In this document: piece by piece, positions 28,911-37,722 of the stretch
Numbering within the stretch: position 1 is the first letter of the stretch
Layout of the letters: each line of letters begins with the position of its first letter
Program-made: the position numbers and the translations under genes
DNA from: Saccharophagus degradans 2-40
GTDB lineage: Bacteria; Pseudomonadota; Gammaproteobacteria; Pseudomonadales; Cellvibrionaceae
Assembly (NCBI RefSeq): GCF_000013665.1
Contig: NC_007912.1
Location: 434,001 to 498,000 of the forward strand
Direction of reading: 5' to 3'
Length of the DNA stretch: 64,000 nucleotides
The notes under the pieces: model-generated
The model's input: only the letters and a program-made list of their open reading frames with translations
What the model was told of the DNA's origin: nothing
Database searches by the model: none

Positions 28911-28948
28911 AGCTAACAGCTAACAGCTAACAGCTAACAGCTAACAGC
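28911..28948. repeat. Heptamer tandem repeat AGCTAAC x5 after parE
   Basis: Five perfect AGCTAAC copies (28911-28945) and AGC, three bases past the parE stop and just before the terminator hairpin. Same unit and phase as the array after thiC. Confidence 0.93.
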
Positions 28949-28951
28949 GCG

Positions 28952-28982
28952 AAAGCACGCTTATTAGGGGGCGTGCTTTTTT
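28952..28982 (+). terminator. Rho-independent terminator of the nudF-parE block
   Basis: AAAGCACGC (28952-28960) pairs with GCGTGCTTT (28971-28979) around a ten-base loop, followed by T residues. Confidence 0.88.
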
Positions 28983-28994
28983 ATTTTAAAACCG

Positions 28995-30158
28995 TTATTT
29001 ATTGTTATCTGTTTTTTGATCGGCGCCGAAACTCAATATTTCATCTACTTCAATATCTATTGCATCGATAAACGCGTTATTTAAAAGTGATAAAAACGAT
29101 TCTATTACGGACGTTTCTGGGTTGTTTAAGCTGCCTTCAATAGGTATTTGGGTGGCAACTAGGTCTGTTTCTCTATTAGAAAGTATATTAGCGATACCGC
29201 CAATTAGGGCGTCTGCGAGTGCCTCGAATGGGTTGTCGCCATCTATTTCTATATCCTGTTTCCAAGAAAAGACGTCTAGCTCGTCTGCGCCAACTTTTAA
29301 ATAACCGGTTAACTCACCCATATCTGCTTTTAGCTCGGTGGCGGCCATAAATGAGCCTGCTTCTACATCGAAGGGTGTGTATATTTTTATTAATGCATCA
29401 AGGTGTTTTGCTTGTATATCATCTATGTGTGCATCCACATCAAACATTGGTTTTTTACTGAATGGGTCGAAAGAGCCTTCTGCCGTTACTTTCGATTCGC
29501 CGTATACCATGCCATACCCAGTTAAGGTGCCTCTTGTGCTGGTTGTATTTTTACTCTTGTTGTTTTCCGTATCGTATTGAGAGGGACTGGTAATACCCAC
29601 AACAACCCCGTTTATATCCGATACTTGAAATGCGCCCTTTTGATTTAGTGTGTTGGATTTACCTTCGAAGGTGAAATGACCGTCTATCACTTCTAACCTA
29701 TCAATATCGAAAGGCACTAGCTGTTCGCTTATGCCAAGCCAAGTCGATTTATTGGCTGCAGCCTCGTACTTTTTTGTTTGTTCTTCTTTGGTGTCGGCGA
29801 ATGTAAAGCTTGGTTGCTTGAACACAAGCTCGGTAACTACTTTACCTCTAATTAATTTTGTCCAGAAAATAGAAATATCTAATTCGCTTATAGTAACAAA
29901 CGGGTGTTCGATGTTGTTTTTTACTGTGCGCAACTCGATACCTTCAATTTGGTAAGCGCCACGATACAAGTGAAGGTCGATATCTTGGATGCTTCCTGCA
30001 ATGCCTGGCGCGTTATCTAGCGACTGATTGACTATGTTCTTGACAATTGTGGGCGCAAGCATGCGTAGCGCTACAAGTAGCGTGAATAGTATGCATGCGG
30101 CGATGAAAACTTTAGAGTGTAGTAAACGGCTATTTATTTTCATTTTACCAGCATTCAT
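28995..30158 (-). CDS. AsmA/DUF748-like membrane-anchored protein
   Basis: 387 residues. One N-terminal membrane helix (about 17-35), then a periplasmic beta-rich region with repeated segments of the AsmA/DUF748 type (ELDISIFWTKLIRGKVVTELVFKQPSFTF; IDRLEVIDGHFTFEG; SFDPFSKKPMFDVDAHIDD). AsmA-like proteins are thought to help move or arrange phospholipids between membranes. The start overlaps the last 14 bases of the upstream cti gene; an ATG at 30143, two bases after that stop, is an alternative. The pairing with a membrane fatty-acid isomerase suggests a shared role in envelope lipids (inference). Confidence 0.8.
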   Translation of the reverse strand: MNAGKMKINSRLLHSKVFIAACILFTLLVALRMLAPTIVKNIVNQSLDNAPGIAGSIQDIDLHLYRGAYQIEGIELRTVKNNIEHPFVTISELDISIFWTKLIRGKVVTELVFKQPSFTFADTKEEQTKKYEAAANKSTWLGISEQLVPFDIDRLEVIDGHFTFEGKSNTLNQKGAFQVSDINGVVVGITSPSQYDTENNKSKNTTSTRGTLTGYGMVYGESKVTAEGSFDPFSKKPMFDVDAHIDDIQAKHLDALIKIYTPFDVEAGSFMAATELKADMGELTGYLKVGADELDVFSWKQDIEIDGDNPFEALADALIGGIANILSNRETDLVATQIPIEGSLNNPETSVIESFLSLLNNAFIDAIDIEVDEILSFGADQKTDNNK

Positions 30159-32628
30159 AACGATTCAAGTCTAGTAGTCCGCTAGAAATTGGGTTTCTGT
30201 TTTTTTCGGAATTACTTATCGCATGTACAGTTTGCCAAAAATTGTCGTCTAAACGTTTTAAAATAAATTCATCCATGCGTTCTCTAAATTCGGTATCGTT
30301 ATCTGGCGTATTCAACGCGCCTATGAAGCGATTTATATCACTTTCATCGACCTTAAATATAAGGTTGGGGTAGCTACCCACAAGGCCTTTTCGAATTGAT
30401 AAATAATCTTGTTCTGGTTGGTACCTAAGTTCCTCGCCGGTAAGAAATGCAACATTGCTATGCATTCTGTTGCGCACTAGTGAATAAACAATGCTTTGAT
30501 TTTCATTGCTTGAAGTACTATTGTTGGAAATGGCATTGCTGGACGTGGCATTGTTGGACGTAATAAAAAGTAAGCTAAGATCGGGTAAATCTTTTATAAA
30601 TGCGAGTTCTTTAGCGGGTTTGCTAGCTATAGAGGCTAGCTGGGTTGCTACCAAGTTTTGCGTATGCGCTTGCTCTTTTCCATCGTCTGTATTTGTTGTA
30701 CTAGATTCTGCACGATTTATCGGGTCGTGCGCATTGGTGGAGCTTGGGAATTTGTCAAAGAAGTAGTTAAAAAAGGCGTCTTTAGGAGCGCTCTCATTTA
30801 GCTCTGGAGCACCCAGTGCTAAGGTGTCTAGTTTAGGGTAAGAGATACTTGTTTTTAACTGGGCTAGCCCTTGGTACCAATGGTTAAATATTGCTTCTCT
30901 GGAGTCTTTGGGCATATAGGCTAGAAAGTTAGTTTCACCGCCATGGCGAATTAAATCAAAATACAAACGTGTTTGTAACTGATGTGACACGTTGCCGAAA
31001 ACATCAAAACCTGCAACAAGTTCATAGTAGGTACGTTCGAATAAGGGGTAGTCTAATACCCATGCGGTGCGTGGTTTACTGCCTTGCCAGCCCTGCAGTA
31101 CCGTAGCATTGTTGTGGTGCCTAAATACGGTAAGAAAGGCATTGGGGTTTTCGCCTTTTTCTGTCCAAATTGTATTTAGTGGTCTGCCAGTATTGTAACT
31201 TTCGCGATAAGCTGTATTGCGGTCTTCTGCATATTTATTGCGGTTGTTTTGATAGATTGTCCATTCGTCACCGAACTCAGAAAGCTGGCTATTTTCTCCC
31301 GGTAGCCCAAGTAAGCTTTCAACGGATTGGCGATAATTTTTGTTGTTAACGAATAGCTCTGTTTCAGGGTTTTCAAACATTACCCAAAAGTGGTCTCGAA
31401 TAACATCGGTTGCGATAGGGCCGTGGCACACCGGGCCTCGAATAAATGTACGAACAAAATATTCTGCATCCTGCAATAAAAACTTATAGCGAAGCTTGGC
31501 TGGTATCGCGCTGTAAGTTTTAAATGGATTAGATCTAAATTCGTACTCATAGCTAGGTAAGTTTTTTACTTGCCAGCTTTCGCTTGCGAACAAAGATTCA
31601 ATTTCCGTTAATCTATTTTTATCAAACCGATAGGGTATGTGAGATTTATATACAATGGTTTCTTCCACAGGTTGCAAGCGATAGTAAAAATCCGATTGAG
31701 TAGGTTGATTTGGTAAAGCTGTGTTGATTGGAATGATAGCCGTTCCTGATGGCGTACTTGACCGTACTAAACGATAGAAATTGACGGGGTATTGTAATTC
31801 GCTATCGAGAATTCTCTCTGAAAGATTATCATCTGGCTGTAAGTGCAAGTGCGCGAGAAAAAGATGCTCGTAAATATAGCGTGCTAATAGCTTTCTTTCA
31901 TTCGATGTTTCGTTTAACCAGTCTTCCCATTTTTGTATCACTTCTTTGTCTTGCTTATTGATTGTCCAAGGCGCGTCAGGGATGGTCGCGCCTTGTTCAA
32001 ACCAGGTCATAACTAAATCGTATTCCGACTGAGATAGCCCTTGGGTGGCCAGTGGCATACCGTTATGAGGGTGGCTGTGGGTGAACCTATTAAACTCTTC
32101 GATTGTAGCGCTGCATTGGTTTTCTCTGGTTGTTCCCAGTTCAATATTGTTTTTTTTAATGGCTTCGTTAAGAGTGTTTGCGTTCTCACTATTTTGTGTA
32201 GCGAAGCCCCAAGCAATAAACGATTTTAGTAGTGGGCTTTGGTTGTTTGTTTCTAGTACCGAGTGAAAACCGAGGTTGCGCCACTCGGCTTCGGTATTAC
32301 CATCCAAATTAAGGCGGGTGGGTTGTTGTGGTTCGGTGCGGCCGCCGTTATATACCTGCTTGGCAGTAGCGCCGCGCAGTAACCCTTTCGCATTTACAAG
32401 TTTTAGTTGGCATGGCGCATCAAAGCAGCTATGGCACGCCACGCACTTTTTATCCAATATTGGTTGAATGTCGCTGTAATAATTAACTTCTTCGTGCACA
32501 GTGTTGTGAGGTAGTACAGTAAACGCGGGTTCTTCCCTTTGTTCTTGAATATAGTAATAGCTTAGCCCTGCTACCATTGCAGTTAAGGCAAGTGCGATAA
32601 ATAAGACGCTAGTTTTATTTCTAAGCAT
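30145..32628 (-). CDS. cti: Fatty acid cis/trans isomerase Cti
   Basis: Periplasmic haem enzyme that turns cis double bonds of membrane phospholipid acyl chains to trans, stiffening membranes under solvent or heat stress. 827 residues: N-terminal signal/anchor (about 8-26), cytochrome-c haem motif CVACH at 62-66, then the family-specific region (LVNAKGLLRGATAKQVYNGGR; ARYIYEHLFLAHLH; FIRGPVCHGPIATDVI). A Ser/Asn-rich stretch near 690-715 is encoded by four tandem 15-base repeats (30505-30564), unusual for the family. Translationally coupled to the AsmA-like gene downstream. Confidence 0.93.
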   Translation of the reverse strand: MLRNKTSVLFIALALTAMVAGLSYYYIQEQREEPAFTVLPHNTVHEEVNYYSDIQPILDKKCVACHSCFDAPCQLKLVNAKGLLRGATAKQVYNGGRTEPQQPTRLNLDGNTEAEWRNLGFHSVLETNNQSPLLKSFIAWGFATQNSENANTLNEAIKKNNIELGTTRENQCSATIEEFNRFTHSHPHNGMPLATQGLSQSEYDLVMTWFEQGATIPDAPWTINKQDKEVIQKWEDWLNETSNERKLLARYIYEHLFLAHLHLQPDDNLSERILDSELQYPVNFYRLVRSSTPSGTAIIPINTALPNQPTQSDFYYRLQPVEETIVYKSHIPYRFDKNRLTEIESLFASESWQVKNLPSYEYEFRSNPFKTYSAIPAKLRYKFLLQDAEYFVRTFIRGPVCHGPIATDVIRDHFWVMFENPETELFVNNKNYRQSVESLLGLPGENSQLSEFGDEWTIYQNNRNKYAEDRNTAYRESYNTGRPLNTIWTEKGENPNAFLTVFRHHNNATVLQGWQGSKPRTAWVLDYPLFERTYYELVAGFDVFGNVSHQLQTRLYFDLIRHGGETNFLAYMPKDSREAIFNHWYQGLAQLKTSISYPKLDTLALGAPELNESAPKDAFFNYFFDKFPSSTNAHDPINRAESSTTNTDDGKEQAHTQNLVATQLASIASKPAKELAFIKDLPDLSLLFITSNNATSSNAISNNSTSSNENQSIVYSLVRNRMHSNVAFLTGEELRYQPEQDYLSIRKGLVGSYPNLIFKVDESDINRFIGALNTPDNDTEFRERMDEFILKRLDDNFWQTVHAISNSEKNRNPISSGLLDLNRYECW

Positions 32629-33003
32629 TTTGGGCTTCCATATAATAATATTTTGTAATTCTTTACTCGGCTTTGCATTTTTTACAAGCCAGCTTTATTG
32701 AGCTAGCTCGAGTAACTCTGCGCCATTTACTATTATTAATTTGATTCGGTAATGTTTAACCCGAGATAAATAGCGCTTTTAAACAGATATTATGAAGATG
32801 AAGCAGGAACCGTACCAAATAGTAATTGGTTGTTCGCTTGCCTATGGGGGGGCTGGTAATTGCAGTATAAATTTCTGACTACAGAGAGTATTAACGTTGG
32901 GTTGAGTCTAGTTGCTCGCTAAAGTTTGGTTATGCGGGGTAGTTATTTTATATAGAGTTGCGAAAAGAATAAGCATAGTAGCTATAGGATGGTTTTAATA
33001 AAC
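32629..33003. other. Intergenic region upstream of cti
   Basis: About 375 bases, AT-rich, with no open frame, RNA or strong hairpin that I can support. It should hold the cti promoter near 32640-32700. Confidence 0.4.
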
Positions 33004-33210
33004 CTAAAGCTTTCTATATTCCAATATCAACTCAATAATCTCATGGTCGCTTTTGGCGGCCGAGAGGGATTCGTCTAGGCTGCGGCGTTGGGGCAGGTAG
33101 ACGTTGAATTTGCGTTTTAGCATGCTAACCACTTCTTCATCTACGCTTGGGTCTACTTCCATCTTTGCGTAAACATTTATGCGCTGGCGCAGGAAATCCT
33201 TGTTATCCAT
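33004..33210 (-). CDS. Small hypothetical protein (68 aa)
   Basis: Starting at the ATG 33210 (MDNKDFLRQRINVYAKMEVD), with AAGAGC upstream; an in-frame start 19 codons earlier lacks support. The protein is charged and helical, with no signal peptide or membrane segment. I do not recognise the family; the regular acidic/basic pattern suggests a small binding or regulatory protein. Confidence 0.65.
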   Translation of the reverse strand: MDNKDFLRQRINVYAKMEVDPSVDEEVVSMLKRKFNVYLPQRRSLDESLSAAKSDHEIIELILEYRKL

Positions 33211-33352
33211 AGTGTGCTCTTTATTTGTACGAAGGGTAATGCGGGTAGGGGGAACTGCAAGATACACTAATTACTATAGTTTAAATAGCGGAGTTTAGTC
33301 GCTAGCGTTAGGTGTATTAGCTATATACCCGTTAATTGTTGTAAAAGGAGTG

Positions 33353-33598
33353 TTATTTACCTTGTTGCCACGGGGACTCGGCGGTAAAGGTTTTGACGTA
33401 GAGCGCTTCAACCTTATCACGTGCCCATTGCGTTTTGCGCAGGAACTTCAAGCTGCTTTTTACCGAGGGGTCTGATTTAAAGCAGTTTATATTGATTCTA
33501 TCGGCCAAGCCCTGCCAGCCGTAATGCTCTTGCAGTTGGGTAACAACTTTTTCGAGGGTAATACCGTGTAAGGGGTTATTGGGTTGCTGTTCGGCCAT
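33353..33598 (-). CDS. VF530-family DNA-binding protein
   Basis: 81 residues matching the VF530/DUF2132 family: [28 protein letters not shown] followed by [24 protein letters not shown]-type residues. Family members are small helical proteins reported as DNA binding; cellular role unknown. AGGTA lies before the ATG. Stands alone beside an XRE-cupin regulator on the same strand, 20 bases away. Confidence 0.85.
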   Translation of the reverse strand: MAEQQPNNPLHGITLEKVVTQLQEHYGWQGLADRININCFKSDPSVKSSLKFLRKTQWARDKVEALYVKTFTAESPWQQGK

Positions 33599-33618
33599 GG
33601 GGTACCTACTGTTTGTAG

Positions 33619-34173
33619 TTAGTTGCTATAGCTTACGGTAAAACAGCCTTTGGCTAAAGGTCCGCTGCGGTTTTCAAAGCGGTGGGGGGTGCTGGCGGCA
33701 AAATGAATGGCTTGCCCGGCATTAAGTGAAATGGTTTCGTTGTGAAGGTGTAGTGTAATTTGGCCTGTGTCGAGCCACACTGTTTTTTGCGTGCCCAGCT
33801 TATTGGCTGCAAAGCCGGTTTTACCGTATTTACTAAAATAGAAATGGTAGAAGTCTACATTGCAGCTGTTACTTTGTGCGAGTAGTTGGTGACAAACGAA
33901 GGGGCTATTTTGTTTACTGACAATGTTCGTTTTGCTGCCTTTAACTATTACGTAGTGAGTAGTGTGTTTACTGGGTTCGACTAAATCTCCCAAGCTTATG
34001 CTCATGGCTCCTGCTAGTTTGGCAAGGGTGGTAACGGTGGGACTTTTCTGATTGCTTTCTATTTGTGCAATCATGGATCTACTTACACCAGACCTATCTG
34101 CCAGCGCTTGTAAGCTTTCTCCATTTGTTTGGCGATAATTACGTATAAATGTACCTATATGGTCGAAAGTCAT
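33619..34173 (-). CDS. XRE-family regulator with C-terminal cupin domain
   Basis: 184 residues. An N-terminal helix-turn-helix of the XRE/HTH_3 type (about 8-62; [34 protein letters not shown] split over that range) is followed by a cupin fold (about 110-182) with the small-molecule pocket motif [22 protein letters not shown]. Such regulators control divergent metabolic genes and sense a ligand through the cupin. It is divergent from an SDR gene, with two TATAGTG repeats in the gap. Confidence 0.9.
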   Translation of the reverse strand: MTFDHIGTFIRNYRQTNGESLQALADRSGVSRSMIAQIESNQKSPTVTTLAKLAGAMSISLGDLVEPSKHTTHYVIVKGSKTNIVSKQNSPFVCHQLLAQSNSCNVDFYHFYFSKYGKTGFAANKLGTQKTVWLDTGQITLHLHNETISLNAGQAIHFAASTPHRFENRSGPLAKGCFTVSYSN

Positions 34174-34190
34174 GATGGACGCAGGTCTAC

Positions 34191-34216
34191 TATAGTGGAT
34201 TTATGGCTTTATAGTG
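34191..34216. promoter_or_regulatory. TATAGTG direct repeats, operator candidate
   Basis: TATAGTG at 34191-34197 (within the palindrome ACTATAGT) and again at 34210-34216, 19 bases apart, in the gap between the XRE-cupin gene and the SDR gene. Confidence 0.5.
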
Positions 34217-34284
34217 TATCGGGATGGTGTTTTTATCGCTAGGCTTTCTCTGTTTTTTAAATTACAAATATGGAGAAAGTGAGT

Positions 34285-35025
34285 ATGCAAATAGAAAAGG
34301 TAGTGGCTATCACAGGAGCAAGTTCTGGCATTGGCCTTGCTATGGCGCAGCTTTTTTTGAAGCGGGGGTTTAATGTGGCGGTGTTGGTGCGCAACCCCAA
34401 AAGCTTTAGTTGCGAGCCGCAAGCGTTAGGGAGGTTATTGGTTAATAAAGGGGATGTTAGGAGTACTGAAGACCTTGGCCATTTTTATAAGGCTATCCAT
34501 GAGCGCTGGCAGCGGTTGGATGGTGTTATCGCAAATGCGGGTGTCGCTATTCCACAGGAGGTTGGTGATGTATGTGAATCGAGCTTTGACGCCACTATGG
34601 ATACGAATGTAAAAGGCGTTTTTTTTACTGTAAAGCTGGCGTTGCCTTATTTAGAAGCTGGTGCTGCAATAGTGTTGGTTTCGTCTATTCAGGCACAGCG
34701 GGGCGCGGGAGCTTGGACGGTATACGGCGCTAGCAAGGCTGCGGTGCGTTCTTTGGGGCGATCTTTTGCAGAGGCGTTGGGCGGAAAGGGGGTGCGGGTA
34801 AATGTGCTTTCTCCTGGCGTTACAGATACCCCTATTTTGAATAAATTTGGGTTTGATGCAGAGACCTTAGCTTCAGTCTTGGATGGTGTGAAAGCAGCTA
34901 CGCCTTTACAGCGTTTGGGGACACCGATAGATATTGCGGAAGCTGCATATTTTTTGCTGTGTGAGCAGTCTGCGTTTATAACAGGGGCAGATTTACAGGT
35001 GGACGGTGGGCTTGCGCAAATTTAA
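34285..35025 (+). CDS. SDR-family oxidoreductase
   Basis: 246 residues from ATG 34285, preceded by GGAG; an ATG at 34270 would add five residues. Classical short-chain dehydrogenase: dinucleotide motif GASSGIGLAMA, NAG motif (VIANAGVA), catalytic Ser (VLVSSIQAQ) and Tyr-Lys (YGASKAA), and the C-terminal GADLQVDGG. Substrate cannot be told. Divergent from the XRE-cupin regulator, which probably controls it. Confidence 0.93.
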   Translation: MQIEKVVAITGASSGIGLAMAQLFLKRGFNVAVLVRNPKSFSCEPQALGRLLVNKGDVRSTEDLGHFYKAIHERWQRLDGVIANAGVAIPQEVGDVCESSFDATMDTNVKGVFFTVKLALPYLEAGAAIVLVSSIQAQRGAGAWTVYGASKAAVRSLGRSFAEALGGKGVRVNVLSPGVTDTPILNKFGFDAETLASVLDGVKAATPLQRLGTPIDIAEAAYFLLCEQSAFITGADLQVDGGLAQI

Positions 35026-35104
35026 GCGCTGCTGGTGAATACAACAGCTGTGGTAGACTGCGCGGCTATTCCTTTAATACTTAAATAGCAGTGGGTTAGT
35101 GACC

Positions 35105-36136
35105 ATGACAGCAACACAAACTGCACAGGCGCCAATTGATGCGGTGATTACATGGGTGGATGGCTCCGACCCTAAGCATGCGGCTAAACTAGAAGGCTAT
35201 TTAGCCAGCATAGGTGGTTCGCGCCCGCGCGCTGCTTCGCCTTCGCGGTTCCATCACTCTGGCGAGCTGGATTATTGCGTTACGTCGCTGCTTCGCTTTG
35301 CGCCTTGGTTGCGTACTATTTACATTGTTACCGATGAACAAACCCCCGATTTAATACACAAGCTAAAGGGCACGGTGTATGAAGATAGGGTGAAGGTTGT
35401 AGATCACAAGGTGATTTTTACAGGGTTTGAGCAGCATTTACCCTGTTTTAATAGTAGGCCTATATTAAGCGTATTGTGGCGCATACCTGGGTTGGCAGAA
35501 AACTTTATATTCTTAAATGATGACTTCGCACTGCTGAGACCGGTACGAGAGAGGGACTTTTTCCGCGATAATAAAGTGGTATTGCGTGGTAAATGGCGCA
35601 AGTTTTCCGATAAGGTTATTCATAAAAAAGTGGCGCACTTTTTAGAGGGATTGTTCTCTAAGAAAAAGCGCGAGCTTCGGAAAACCAAGGTGGGCTATTT
35701 GGCCGCACAAGAAGTAAGTGCGAAATTGCTGGGTTTTAAAAATTGGTATTTCCAAATACCGCATAACCCTCACGCGTGGCGAGTATCTACTCAGCGCACT
35801 TATTTTGAAGCTAACCCTGAAGTGCTGGAGTTTAATGTAAGCTTCCCTTTGCGCAATAGCGAACAATTTATTGGCGAGTCCTTAGCTGCGCATTTAGAGC
35901 TAAAAAATAAAGGCGCTAAAATTAAAAATGATTTAAACGTACTCCAACTAAAACCCGCCGACCAAGCGCTGCTGCGCATTAAAAACAAACTAAACCGCGC
36001 CGACAAATCCAAAAAAACCGCATTTGTATGCGTACAAAACATAGAAAACGCGGACGAAGAAAAGCAAAAGCTTATATTCGAGTGGCTGGATAAGCGAATA
36101 GGGACTGTGGATGAATTGCTAAACGCGAATCGCTAA
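35105..36136 (+). CDS. Stealth-family glycan phosphotransferase
   Basis: 343 residues. Stealth CR1 (IDAVITWVDGSDPKHA) near the N terminus and CR2 (HSGELDYCVTSLLRFAPWLRTIYIVTDEQ ... FLNDDFALLRPV) in the middle identify a sugar-1-phosphate transferase of the kind that builds capsules and related exopolysaccharides. CR3/CR4 regions follow with HNPHAWRVST. Start chosen at ATG 35105; a GTG at 35099 adds two residues. No other capsule gene is adjacent, which is unusual. It ends at a REP-like repeat. Confidence 0.9.
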   Translation: MTATQTAQAPIDAVITWVDGSDPKHAAKLEGYLASIGGSRPRAASPSRFHHSGELDYCVTSLLRFAPWLRTIYIVTDEQTPDLIHKLKGTVYEDRVKVVDHKVIFTGFEQHLPCFNSRPILSVLWRIPGLAENFIFLNDDFALLRPVRERDFFRDNKVVLRGKWRKFSDKVIHKKVAHFLEGLFSKKKRELRKTKVGYLAAQEVSAKLLGFKNWYFQIPHNPHAWRVSTQRTYFEANPEVLEFNVSFPLRNSEQFIGESLAAHLELKNKGAKIKNDLNVLQLKPADQALLRIKNKLNRADKSKKTAFVCVQNIENADEEKQKLIFEWLDKRIGTVDELLNANR

Positions 36137-36188
36137 TTATTAATAGCTAGTAACTAGTAATTAACGATTAGTGTTTAGCTACTGTTAA
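36126..36188. repeat. REP-like imperfect palindrome after the Stealth gene
   Basis: AATCGCTAA at 36128, ACTAGTAATTAACGATTAG at 36153-36171, then GTTTAGC. The 19-mer differs at one base from the copy at 18946-18964. Confidence 0.7.
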
Positions 36189-36189
36189 T

Positions 36190-36843
36190 CTAATCCCACC
36201 AAAAAAACCATACTTTTTGATCTAATAATGCGGCGGCGAGGTTGGCGATGGTTTCTTCGCCTTGCTCTATTAGGTCTGGGCAGTACAAATAATGTTGCCA
36301 AGCTAGGGCGATGGCTTCTTCGCGGGTGCAGGGGGGCTTGTTGACGTAGGCTTCTATTACGTCGCCGCTTACACCTACTATGCGGGCATCGTATTTGTGT
36401 TGCCAAAATTGCCACAGGGCGCAGTGTTCTGCTGGGCTGGGGCAGTTATTCCAACCGCCAAACCCTAAGTAGGCTGGCACTTGCCAAGAGTGTTCACATT
36501 GCACTATTACCGCAGCGAGTGTATCTAGTGGTTGTTGGGTAACTATATCGTTGGCAAGCGCAAAACTGTGCTGTACACCATTGGCGCCAGGCCAGCGGCC
36601 TTCCAATTTTTTCTGTTCGCTCTCTTCCAATGGCAATGCTGATTTTTGGGTGTTAAACCAGTCAATGGCGTTTAATGTATTTGCCTCGGCAAGTATAGAT
36701 TGAGCGTCGGTATTTATACCTATGCCATCTTGCAGTAAGTCGCGGTCGTCCGGGGAGCCGCAAATAATAACTTTATTTTTTTTGGCGGAAGTCTCAATAG
36801 CTTGTTTAAAACCTACCGAGCCGTCTAGCTCAATAAAATGCAT
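36190..36843 (-). CDS. DUF4253 domain-containing protein
   Basis: 217 residues. The C-terminal part (about 110-217) carries the DUF4253 signature: PAYLGFGGWNNCPSPAEHC, a GVSGDVIEAYVNKPPCTREEA-type segment, and the aromatic end VWFFWWD. Function of the domain is unknown. No signal peptide. AAGG lies before the ATG. It precedes a GFA-family gene on the same strand with a 30-base gap and converges on the Stealth gene. Confidence 0.85.
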   Translation of the reverse strand: MHFIELDGSVGFKQAIETSAKKNKVIICGSPDDRDLLQDGIGINTDAQSILAEANTLNAIDWFNTQKSALPLEESEQKKLEGRWPGANGVQHSFALANDIVTQQPLDTLAAVIVQCEHSWQVPAYLGFGGWNNCPSPAEHCALWQFWQHKYDARIVGVSGDVIEAYVNKPPCTREEAIALAWQHYLYCPDLIEQGEETIANLAAALLDQKVWFFWWD

Positions 36844-36873
36844 AGCGTTGCCTTGTTGTAGTGCGAGTATAGG

Positions 36874-37287
36874 TTAAAGGTATTTACCTATATCATCGGG
36901 AAGTGCGTCGTAGTGGGTAAGGTTTTGAGTTGGGTCGCACCACTGTACTCTGCCGGCGTAAAAAGCGTTAGCGCTGGGTTGGATGTTTGGTGCATCTACC
37001 ACCGCAGCGAGTGCAACACTCATATAGTCGCTGTGGGCTTTGGCGTAGTTCATTAAACGCGAGCCGCACACCGAGCAAAATACGCGTAAACCCATTGGTG
37101 ACGATGGGTATTCGGTCAATTTTTCTTGGCCTTGAATAAAGCGCAAACTAGCCTTTGAGGCAAATAGCTGTGTAGCGTATGCCGCGCCGTGCGATTGCCT
37201 GCACATGGAGCAGTGGCAATTAATCGCTGTATTGTTTTTGGGTTCGAATTCAAATTCGATGGCTTTGCACAGGCAGCGGGCTAGCAT
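36874..37287 (-). CDS. GFA-family zinc protein
   Basis: 137 residues. Zinc ligands of the GFA fold are visible: Cys5/Cys7, Cys24-Cys26-Cys29 (CHCSMC), and FCSVCGSRL. The founding member speeds formaldehyde-glutathione adduct formation, but most relatives have no known activity, so only the fold is claimed. AAGGAT precedes the ATG. Grouped with DUF4253 and the small membrane protein on the same strand. Confidence 0.88.
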   Translation of the reverse strand: MLARCLCKAIEFEFEPKNNTAINCHCSMCRQSHGAAYATQLFASKASLRFIQGQEKLTEYPSSPMGLRVFCSVCGSRLMNYAKAHSDYMSVALAAVVDAPNIQPSANAFYAGRVQWCDPTQNLTHYDALPDDIGKYL

Positions 37288-37311
37288 AGCGGTATCCTTA
37301 GAGCACTGGCT

Positions 37312-37485
37312 TTAGTTGGCCTTGTTGTTTTCTATTTCTTTGAGTTTGTCTTGTATTTCCTGCAGGCGAGCTTGAGTTTTGTCTTGTTCGCGTTTGTGGC
37401 TTTTTATTATCCAAAAGATACCTGCTGCCAGTACAAGTAGGGCGGCCGCCACTACTAATAGTTGGGCGCTGCTAATTGATTGCAT
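37312..37485 (-). CDS. Small membrane protein with coiled-coil tail (57 aa)
   Basis: A short frame with an excellent RBS (AGGAG five bases before ATG 37485). It encodes a short N terminus, one membrane helix of about 22 residues (LLVVAAALLVLAAGIFWII region), then a charged tail (RLQEIQDKLKEIENN) with heptad-like coiled-coil spacing. Such proteins often act as small regulators or scaffolds of membrane complexes, but no function can be assigned. It lies 24 bases upstream of the GFA gene and may be co-transcribed with it. Confidence 0.75.
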   Translation of the reverse strand: MQSISSAQLLVVAAALLVLAAGIFWIIKSHKREQDKTQARLQEIQDKLKEIENNKAN

Positions 37486-37631
37486 AAAAGCTCCTGCGCG
37501 CGTGTTGTTGGCTCGTTAGAGTTTCTATAAGGCTAGATGATTAAGTGGCGTCTATCTTAAACGATTCGAGCAATATTAAAAGATTGCGAGCCTATCATTT
37601 GTGTAAAGTGAAGGGGTAAATAGCAAACTGT

Positions 37632-37679
37632 GGCGCGGTTAGCGCCCCGTCGGCCCGCAGGTGATAGCGGGCGACGGGG
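37632..37679 (-). other. Two overlapping GC hairpins after the cytochrome-like gene
   Basis: GGCGC/GCGCC (37632-37646) and a 13-pair stem CCCCGTCG(g)CCCGC with GCGGGCGACGGGG (37645-37679, one bulge) share two bases, so only one can form fully. No T-run on either strand. They may mark the 3' end of the minus-strand gene at 37723. Confidence 0.5.
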
Positions 37680-37722
37680 TAGACATGGTTGTGCGTTGGC
37701 TGCACGTTGCTAGGGTAAGTGC

